Assembly: GCA_035693825.1 (NCBI GenBank)
Contig: DASSGB010000246.1
Coordinates: 1 to 11,998, forward strand
DNA from: MGOM01 sp035693825
Lineage (GTDB): Bacteria; Chloroflexota; Anaerolineae; Anaerolineales; E44-bin32
Length of the DNA stretch: 11,998 nucleotides
Direction: 5' to 3'
A program made the position numbers and the translations under genes. Positions 6,658 to 11,998 of this stretch are shown here, in pieces (within the stretch, counting starts at the first letter, position 1; the number at the start of each line of letters is the position of its first letter). Under the pieces are notes generated by a model. It was not told the DNA's origin, ran no database searches, and was given only the letters and a program-made list of their open reading frames with translations.

Positions 6658-7643
6658 CGTACCGCCCCGATCTCGCCCACGCTCGAGGCAGCCGACCGGC
6701 GCACGCTGTCGATGATTTCCTGGACGCGGAGGCCGTCGTCGAGGCTGCACACGGGCGCGGCCTTGCCCTCGACAACTTCAACGAAATGATTCATCTCCGC
6801 CCGGAACATGTCGTTCCGCTCAAACCCCTTCGGCGCCCGGTATCCCGACTCAAGCCCCTCCGGTCCATCGGCAATCGTGACCTCGCCGGTCAATCCATCC
6901 CATCGCAGGCGGCCGCGCTCGGCGACGATTTCCAGCGTGTGCTCGGGTGGCCGTTGGATGTAATCGAGATGGACGTTCGCCGATGCGCCCGAGTCGAAGC
7001 GGAGGTCAATGTCCGCGATCGCTTCGACCTCCAGGTTGAGGGCCCGTCTGAGCGCGCCCTCGGCGCCGGCCACCTCGCCCAGGATCCAGCGCAGGTAGTC
7101 GATCGGATGGCACAACGTGAGCAGAGCGCCGCCGCCCAGGTCCCTGCGCGCGGCGTACGACCTTCGGTGGTCTTCCCATGGATGCCAGTCCGGGAAGTAT
7201 TCACCCCAGTGAGCTCGGGCCGAGAACACCTTACCCAGGCTGCCATCGGCCACCATCCGATGAACCTGCTGGAGCGTCGGATGAAACCGGAACTGGAAAC
7301 CCATCAGGACGCGCACGTTCGCGCGCTCGACGGCTTCGCGCAGGACGTCGATCCTCTCCAGATTGTCGGAGACCGGCTTCTCGAGCAGGATGTGGCACCC
7401 GGCGCGCGCGGCAGGGATGGCGACGTCGAGGTGCATCGACGTCGGGTTGCTGACGATGACCGCATCCGGCCGGCGGCCGAGCGCGGCCCCCAGATCGGTC
7501 TCGGTGGGAAAGGCCTGCAATTCCTCGGGGGGAAGTGTGCTTTTGCGCGTGCGGTACAGCAGGATGTCGCGATGTCCAAGCGCCATCAGGTTCCTGAGGT
7601 GCCTGCGACCGATAGAGCCGAGACCGGCGATCAGGAATCTCAT
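6654..7643 (-). CDS. Gfo/Idh/MocA-family NAD(P)-dependent oxidoreductase
   Basis: A two-domain sugar oxidoreductase of 329 residues, normal for the family. The Rossmann motif GLGSIGRRH is at 7-15. SNPTSMH (65-71) and EKPVS (88-92, with the conserved lysine K89) close the cofactor domain. The C-terminal domain has GFQFRFHP (115-122) and the catalytic-type GGGALLTLCHPIDYLRW (170-186), with H179 and D182. It would oxidise or reduce a ring carbon of a free, phosphorylated or nucleotide-linked sugar. Relatives are common in nonulosonate and unusual-sugar loci, so a role in sugar modification before transfer is likely; the substrate cannot be inferred. The ATG at 7643 overlaps the stop of the upstream gene by four bases (ATGA), and its own TGA overlaps the TTG of the downstream membrane protein in the same way, so all three are probably coupled in translation. 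Confidence 0.93.
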   Translation of the reverse strand: MRFLIAGLGSIGRRHLRNLMALGHRDILLYRTRKSTLPPEELQAFPTETDLGAALGRRPDAVIVSNPTSMHLDVAIPAARAGCHILLEKPVSDNLERIDVLREAVERANVRVLMGFQFRFHPTLQQVHRMVADGSLGKVFSARAHWGEYFPDWHPWEDHRRSYAARRDLGGGALLTLCHPIDYLRWILGEVAGAEGALRRALNLEVEAIADIDLRFDSGASANVHLDYIQRPPEHTLEIVAERGRLRWDGLTGEVTIADGPEGLESGYRAPKGFERNDMFRAEMNHFVEVVEGKAAPVCSLDDGLRVQEIIDSVRRSAASSVGEIGAVR

Positions 7644-9118
7644 GCGAGGCCCTGTTCCAACAGAGAAAGCAGGATTCGCCCCGTGCGGGTGCCTGCGCTT
7701 CCATCGGTGAAGGTGACCTCCCTTTCGACAAACGCGCGCCGGGCATCCCGGTCCGTCGACGGATTGCGGAGATAGGCCGTCACCACCTCACCCAGGCCGC
7801 GGTCGTCGAACACAACCTTCCCGGCACCCGAACGTCGGAATCGGTCGTGGGTCGGCCAGTCTCCGATGCGGGACAGCGGAAGGGAATACTTGCGAAGGTA
7901 GAAGCGGCGTACATATCCCCAGCCGCGTGGAGCGTCGATACACACGCTGACGATCGGCCGGTCGTGGATGGCGGCTTCGACCACCATCGTCGAATAGACC
8001 GTGAGAAACACGTCGGCGTGGGCCATCATCGAGGCCTTCTCGGCCACGTCCTCACCCGAGTAATGGCCGAGCTCGCCTCCGATGGGCACGGGTTCGACCA
8101 CGTGGACATGGGGATGGTCCCTGGCCAGTCGGTAGATGCGCTCGCGCTCGTCGGCGAAGAGCCAGTTGTCCCAGAAATGGTTGGGATGCAGTCGCACCAG
8201 CAACTGGCACGGCTTGCCCAGCACGTCGGAGGCGACGAGATTGGCGAGGGCTTCCACGTTTTGATAGTTGGGCGAGAAGCTCACAAAGCTGCACGCGTAG
8301 CTCAACAGCTTTCGCGCCGGATCCAGGCTGTGCACTCGGAAGTACTCCTCGCGGGGAAGGAGCCACTGCCGCCGAAAGTAACCGTCGTAGATGGGGATGC
8401 CGCCGATGTGCACGCGCTCCGCGTCCCAGTCGGAACCGAGCACCAGCTCTTCCTTCTGAATCTCCGACCAGCACGTGATGTCCCGCACCGGCGCGCCGGG
8501 GAGGCTGTAGCTGCTGGGGTTGTCCCAACCGACGACGACGGACGCCGTGCGAAGGCCGCGCCGGGCAGCCTCGCGCAGCAGGTAGCGGTCGTGGCGCCAG
8601 CCCGGCGTGCTGCCGACCACCAGGTCCGGCGTGAAACGGTCGAACAGATCCGAGTAGATCCGAGGCGTGAAGCGATTCTGGGCTCTCACCAGCGCCTTGC
8701 GCCAATCCGCCGAGCGGCGAAGAAAGAAGCGAACGAGAAGGGCTAGGGGCAGCGCCGGAATCTGGCGCGGCGAGATTTCCACCATCACCTGATCGACGTA
8801 GGAGTCCATGGCGCGCGTGTTGATCCGGCGCGAACCCCCGACCCGACGCAGGAATCCCAGCCACCATTGCAGGTCGTAAGCCCGGTGCTCGTAGCGGCGC
8901 GCCTCCGCCAATCGCATGCCCTCGACGGAGATCGGCAGATCGGCGAATCGTTCGCGCACGCGATCGACAATGGCATCGTCGGTCAGCAGCATGACTTGCG
9001 CACCGGCGCTGAGCAGGGTCGGCACGACCTCGGTCTGCAGGAAATACACCAGGGCCAGCCCGTGATCGGCGCACAGGAGGATCTTCTTGGCGGAGGGATG
9101 AGGCGAGGTGGAGCTCAA
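7640..9118 (-). CDS. GT-B-like protein, UDP-GlcNAc 2-epimerase / glycerophosphotransferase-like fold
   Basis: A soluble protein of 492 residues that looks like a two-Rossmann-domain GT-B enzyme. The N-terminal part starts KKILLCADHGLALVYFL. VVVGWDNPSSYSLPG (about 194-208) resembles the hinge of lipid- and teichoic-type transferases. The C-terminal domain has LLVRLHPNHFWDNW (about 306-319) and a donor-site-like stretch, ADVFLTVYSTMVVEAAIHDRP (about 368-388). The HPN and T-x-x-ST-x-x-x-EA pattern is shared by CDP-glycerol glycerophosphotransferases and UDP-GlcNAc 2-epimerase-fold proteins. A glycosyl- or polyol-phosphate transferase is more likely than an epimerase, given the VGWDNPS segment. 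It starts at TTG 9118, with AGGGA six bases upstream and 9 bases after the previous stop. No ATG lies near the start of homology. Its end overlaps the oxidoreductase start by four bases. The acceptor and donor are unknown. Confidence 0.8.
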   Translation of the reverse strand: MSSTSPHPSAKKILLCADHGLALVYFLQTEVVPTLLSAGAQVMLLTDDAIVDRVRERFADLPISVEGMRLAEARRYEHRAYDLQWWLGFLRRVGGSRRINTRAMDSYVDQVMVEISPRQIPALPLALLVRFFLRRSADWRKALVRAQNRFTPRIYSDLFDRFTPDLVVGSTPGWRHDRYLLREAARRGLRTASVVVGWDNPSSYSLPGAPVRDITCWSEIQKEELVLGSDWDAERVHIGGIPIYDGYFRRQWLLPREEYFRVHSLDPARKLLSYACSFVSFSPNYQNVEALANLVASDVLGKPCQLLVRLHPNHFWDNWLFADERERIYRLARDHPHVHVVEPVPIGGELGHYSGEDVAEKASMMAHADVFLTVYSTMVVEAAIHDRPIVSVCIDAPRGWGYVRRFYLRKYSLPLSRIGDWPTHDRFRRSGAGKVVFDDRGLGEVVTAYLRNPSTDRDARRAFVEREVTFTDGSAGTRTGRILLSLLEQGLA

Positions 9119-9127
9119 GGACCGTCC

Positions 9128-10081
9128 CTACGACCGGAAGTACCAGCGGAAGATCTGGTTGTGGACGGCCAGCAGCAGCCTGCGGAGCGGCGCCCAATCC
9201 AGTAACCGCGGCCCGTCCGGCCGAGGCGCGCGGCGGATGAGGGCCGTCGACCGAAGATCGTCGGGGACGGTGTTCCCCATGTGGCGCACGAGGGCCTCGG
9301 TCGTCATCAAGCGCAGGTAGCCGTTCTCGTTGAGGCGCCGGTCCAACGCCCGCACCTGCCCCATGGGGCGATCGAGCGACAACGGCAGGTGCTGACGCAG
9401 GACATCTCGATACGCGACAAACTGCCAATGCACCGCGCCGGCGAGGGCTTCCACCTCACGGTATCGAATCAAGATGTCGTCGGTCGATTCATACCGGTCC
9501 CGCACCGCCTTCTCGTCTTGCCCGAGGTTGACATCGTGCTCTCGAAAGACCTCCCACGGGATGAACCGGCCTCGCTCAACCTCTGCCGCGTCTTCCCCCT
9601 CGACCCATTTCAGGGTGGCGCTGGTCAGCTCTGGTTCCGTGCGAAGCGGGCGGCTGCTCACCATGCCCACGCGGGGAAACGTTTCCAGAATCTTCAGGCC
9701 TCGCGACAACCAGCCGGAGTCGAAAAAGACATCTCCATCGGCATAGGCGACGATCTCCCCGGGCGCCGCCTGAAAGGCGATGTCCCACGCGCCGCCCTTG
9801 CCCAGATTGGCGCGCGAGAGGAGCAGGTACTCGATCTGCCCCGCCCGATGCAGCGCTTCCAGAAACGAAACGACCTCCGGCGCGCTACCGTTGTCGAACA
9901 CCATCAGGTCGTACGGTTCGGGCGTGTTTCGCCGCAGGCTGTCCAGGCAGATTCGCAAGACGTCGAGGCCCTCAGCGAAATAGCCGGCGAGGAACGGGAC
10001 ATAGCTGACGACGATGACCGTCACCCGCATTGGGCGCGCCACCGTTTCCACGAATTTGGCGGGGTTCTGGCCCGATCGCAT
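9128..10081 (-). CDS. Family-2 glycosyltransferase, tandem paralogue B
   Basis: A GT-A-fold transferase of 317 residues. VTVIVVSYVPF (20-30) opens the nucleotide-sugar domain. YDLMVFDNGS (57-66), LLSRANLGKGGAWD (87-100) and the metal site AYADGDVFFDSGWL (112-125) follow; the DxD is D115-G-D117. A middle region with STDDILIRYR and a C-terminal RRLLLAVHNQIFRWYF stretch match the upstream gene, so the two are diverged copies. The ATG at 10081 is preferred over the ATG at 10030 because the N-terminal extension aligns without gaps to the paralogue (NPAK...RPMRVTV against NPAR...RPARITV) and has GGTGGGA upstream. It lacks membrane segments, so it probably acts at the cytoplasmic face of the membrane on a lipid-linked glycan. 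A 53-base gap separates it from the paralogue. Confidence 0.87.
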   Translation of the reverse strand: MRSGQNPAKFVETVARPMRVTVIVVSYVPFLAGYFAEGLDVLRICLDSLRRNTPEPYDLMVFDNGSAPEVVSFLEALHRAGQIEYLLLSRANLGKGGAWDIAFQAAPGEIVAYADGDVFFDSGWLSRGLKILETFPRVGMVSSRPLRTEPELTSATLKWVEGEDAAEVERGRFIPWEVFREHDVNLGQDEKAVRDRYESTDDILIRYREVEALAGAVHWQFVAYRDVLRQHLPLSLDRPMGQVRALDRRLNENGYLRLMTTEALVRHMGNTVPDDLRSTALIRRAPRPDGPRLLDWAPLRRLLLAVHNQIFRWYFRS

Positions 10082-10084
10082 GGC

Positions 10085-10138
10085 TCAATCCCACCCCGCC
10101 CGACCGGTCCACGCGCCCGAGAGGTCTACGAAGGTCAT
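10085..10138 (-). other. Possible 17-codon coupling ORF between the paralogues
   Basis: An ATG at 10138 overlaps the TGA of the upstream glycosyltransferase in an ATGA arrangement. It opens MTFVDLSGAWTGRAGWD, whose TGA ends 3 bases before the ATG of the next gene. It fills the whole 53-base gap and would let ribosomes pass from one paralogue to the next. It may equally be chance or the worn-down start of a lost gene. No family is recognisable and there is no independent evidence of translation. Confidence 0.25.
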
Positions 10139-11184
10139 GGCTCTCGCTCCTGGCTGCGCGCCTCACGCTCGAGCCACTGGCTCGACTGGCCGCTCAGCAG
10201 ACTGAAGAGCTGGTTGTAGAGTCCCTGAAGGAGGCGGCGAAACGGCCCTCGAACCAGCAGCCTGCCGAGGATCGACTTTCCTTTGGGGGCGAGGGCGCGC
10301 CAGGCGCGCGCCTCGGCATCGATGCCGAACCGTCGGGCTTCGGCCTGCATGGTCGGGCTGACCACATTGCCGATGAGACGCGTCGTGCGCTCGATGGTCG
10401 TCAGACGCAGGAAACCGGCGGCGTCGATGGCGTTGTCCAGCTCGTTGAGTCCGCCCATCAGCCGTCCCGTCCAATCCCCTTCGAGAAAGCGGAGCAGAGT
10501 TCGCCGCGGCGCGACGAACTGGTTGTGGCAGGCGGTGGCGTATGCCCGCAGCCCCTTGCGTTCGATGATGATGTCGTCGATATCCTCAACGGATCGCAGA
10601 TACTCGTCGGGCGCTTTGCCCAGCGCCACGGCCCACTCGCGCTCCCATGACTCCGGGATCCGGCGGCCGTAACTCAGTGCGGCCGCTGGATCCGTGCGGC
10701 CGAACGCCAGTGTGGAGTCGATGCCGTGATCGAACAGAGTCCGTTCCGGGGATCCGCTGACCATTCCCACGTTGGGGAAACCGTCGAGCAGAGCCATGTG
10801 CGCCGAAAGCCAGCCGGGGTAGAAGAACGTGTCGTCGTCGGTGTAGGCCAGCACCTCGCCGGGGGCGGCGCCCGCCATCAGGCGCAGGGCGCCGAGTTTG
10901 CCGATGTTTTCGCTGGAGGTCAGCAAGTAGCGCAGGAGGCCCTCCTGCCGCATGCGCCCCAGGTGGACTTTAACCTCTTCGCAGCTGCCGTTGTCGAAAA
11001 CGAGCAGGTCATACGGCAGGTCCGAATGCCGCGTGAGCGTCGCCAACGAGAGCTTGATGACCTCCAGGCGATGTTCGAAGTAGCCCATGAGGTGAGGCAG
11101 ATAGACGAGCATGCCCACCGTGATTCGCGCCGGCCGATAGGTGGAGGCGCGGTGGCGAGCGGGGTTGATCCCGATCCGCGTCAT
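10135..11184 (-). CDS. Family-2 glycosyltransferase, tandem paralogue A
   Basis: A GT-A-fold transferase of 349 residues. ITVGMLVYLPHLMGYF (21-36) opens the donor domain. YDLLVFDNGS (58-67), SSENIGKLGALR (90-101) and a triple-aspartate metal site, AYTDDDTFFYPGWL (113-126), follow. VGMVSGSPERT, DIDDIIIERKG and ACHNQFVAPR lie in the middle, and FRRLLQGLYNQLFSLL lies near the end. Every block has a counterpart in the next gene, so this is the longer member of a diverged tandem pair. The ATG at 11184 overlaps the upstream TGA (ATGA), with GGTGGGG about eight bases upstream. The protein has no signal peptide or clear membrane helix. It should add one sugar of the surface glycan from a nucleotide-sugar donor; neither donor nor acceptor can be read from the sequence. 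Confidence 0.88.
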   Translation of the reverse strand: MTRIGINPARHRASTYRPARITVGMLVYLPHLMGYFEHRLEVIKLSLATLTRHSDLPYDLLVFDNGSCEEVKVHLGRMRQEGLLRYLLTSSENIGKLGALRLMAGAAPGEVLAYTDDDTFFYPGWLSAHMALLDGFPNVGMVSGSPERTLFDHGIDSTLAFGRTDPAAALSYGRRIPESWEREWAVALGKAPDEYLRSVEDIDDIIIERKGLRAYATACHNQFVAPRRTLLRFLEGDWTGRLMGGLNELDNAIDAAGFLRLTTIERTTRLIGNVVSPTMQAEARRFGIDAEARAWRALAPKGKSILGRLLVRGPFRRLLQGLYNQLFSLLSGQSSQWLEREARSQEREP

Positions 11185-11998
11185 TCCTCGATCCCCACCT
11201 GTGAGCTGGATTCATCGGCCACCGTCCCCGGCGCCGCCACGGACCGTCTCGCCCCGAGGAGGTAGCGGAGCGTTTTGCCGGGGCGAAAGGCCATCCGAAC
11301 CCATTTCGAGAGTCTCCCCGGCCCGAAACGGGCGATCAGGTCGGCCTCCCAGCGGCGCGGGTAGCGCCAGTCTCGCCAGCGCTTGGGAAACAGCCCCTGA
11401 GGCTCCAGCCGCCAGTCCGCATCCTCGAGACGAAAGATGACTTCGCGCCCCCCCGCCAGCTGGAGGTTGCGCAGGCTCTCCGGATGGCGATGGTGAGGCC
11501 GGCCTCCCGGGAGATGCGCATAATCGTGGTTCTGATGGATGGCCGTGATCCGCCGCGAGGCATCGATCAAAGGAATACTCCGATGGCGCGCTTCAAACAG
11601 CATCCAGTTGTCCCATCCGGATCGCCCCAGCGTGAAGTCCGGGAGATTGGGGAACAGGTCCGCGGGAAACACGAAATAGTCGCTTCCCACGGGTCGATGG
11701 AGGCTTCCGGAGCGCGTGATCTCCTCCCGCATTCGCTGCTGCCAACCCGGCTCGAAGGCGATCGGGTCGCGCACATCCAGGTCCCAGCGCTGACCCGCCA
11801 ACAGAAACCGCTTCAGCTGTTGTGCCACTTCCGACACGGCCGGCAGGAAGTCATCCAGGAGAATGATGTCGGCGTTCACGTAGCCCAGGATCGGCGCCTG
11901 GGATACCTGCCGAACGAGATCGAAAGCCGATCTCAACGACGGCGCACCGCTCTCCGAACGTCGGACGCCGGTCAGGTGCCGCGCGCCCAACGCGGCCG
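11181..11998 (-). CDS. Glycosyltransferase-like protein (GT-A type), 5' end beyond window
   Basis: The frame stays open to the right edge, giving 271 visible residues. The first candidate start, a TTG at 11990, lies within recognisable homologous sequence, so the true start is probably some tens of residues upstream. Visible motifs, counted from the window edge: RRSESGAPSLRSAFDLV (12-28), then GYVNADIILLDDF (38-50), where N41-A-D43 occupies the position of the GT-A metal-binding motif. Further on lie PVGSDYFVFPADLFPNLPDF and LGRSGWDNWMLFEARH, a segment typical of a bacterial and plant family of putative glycosyltransferases. IHQNHDYAHLPGG follows, and the C-terminal third is basic. There is no membrane segment. 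The stop overlaps the next start by four bases. Assignment as a transferase comes from the NAD motif and context; its sugar is unknown. Confidence 0.78.
   Translation of the reverse strand, partial: AALGARHLTGVRRSESGAPSLRSAFDLVRQVSQAPILGYVNADIILLDDFLPAVSEVAQQLKRFLLAGQRWDLDVRDPIAFEPGWQQRMREEITRSGSLHRPVGSDYFVFPADLFPNLPDFTLGRSGWDNWMLFEARHRSIPLIDASRRITAIHQNHDYAHLPGGRPHHRHPESLRNLQLAGGREVIFRLEDADWRLEPQGLFPKRWRDWRYPRRWEADLIARFGPGRLSKWVRMAFRPGKTLRYLLGARRSVAAPGTVADESSSQVGIEE

Noticed and set aside
6658..6750. N-terminal extension of the GT-C-like protein
   Set aside because: It lies inside the oxidoreductase gene, is rich in arginine and proline, and the TTG at 6657 gives the same overlap style as other junctions plus a ribosome site.
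8052..9428. 458-codon minus-strand ORF overlapping two glycosyltransferase genes
   Set aside because: The translation is alanine-, arginine- and proline-rich with no motif, while the two genes it crosses have clear transferase motifs in other frames.

Overview
The window looks like the interior of one long minus-strand operon for surface-glycan assembly in a high-GC bacterium (low 60s % GC by eye). The lineage cannot be read from the sequence. High GC, GTG and TTG starts, and a bacterial sulfotransferase fit many environmental Gram-negative phyla. I see no RNA gene, mobile element, CRISPR array or convincing promoter or terminator. No gap between genes exceeds about 85 bases. Both ends of the window cut through genes.

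Reading in the direction of transcription (high to low coordinates):
(1) 11998-9128: a 5'-truncated GT-A-type glycosyltransferase, then two diverged tandem family-2 glycosyltransferase paralogues.
(2) 9118-6654: a GT-B/epimerase-like protein and a Gfo/Idh/MocA oxidoreductase.
(3) 6657-4012: a polytopic GT-C-like membrane protein and a dolichyl-phosphate-mannose-synthase-like GT2 with C-terminal membrane helices. Together they suggest a polyprenyl-phosphate-sugar branch.
(4) 3948-379: a PtmA-like short-chain dehydrogenase, a PAPS-dependent sulfotransferase, a CMP-nonulosonate cytidylyltransferase (NeuA family) and a nonulosonate synthase (NeuB family) without the usual C-terminal SAF domain.
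(5) 370-1: the start of a further gene that runs off the window and has no stop codon inside it.

The genes are tightly packed. There are 4-base ATGA or TTGA overlaps at 11184, 7643 and 6657, and gaps of 3 to 19 bases at several other junctions. They are therefore probably co-transcribed and translationally coupled. The combined reading is a polysaccharide, glycolipid or flagellar-glycan locus. It makes a CMP-activated nonulosonic acid (sialic, legionaminic or related), modifies it or other sugars by redox and sulfation, and transfers sugars with five or more glycosyltransferases. The enzymes that make the hexose precursor of the nonulosonate (dehydratase, aminotransferase, 2-epimerase) are not identifiable here and would have to lie outside the window. 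The exact sugar cannot be assigned.
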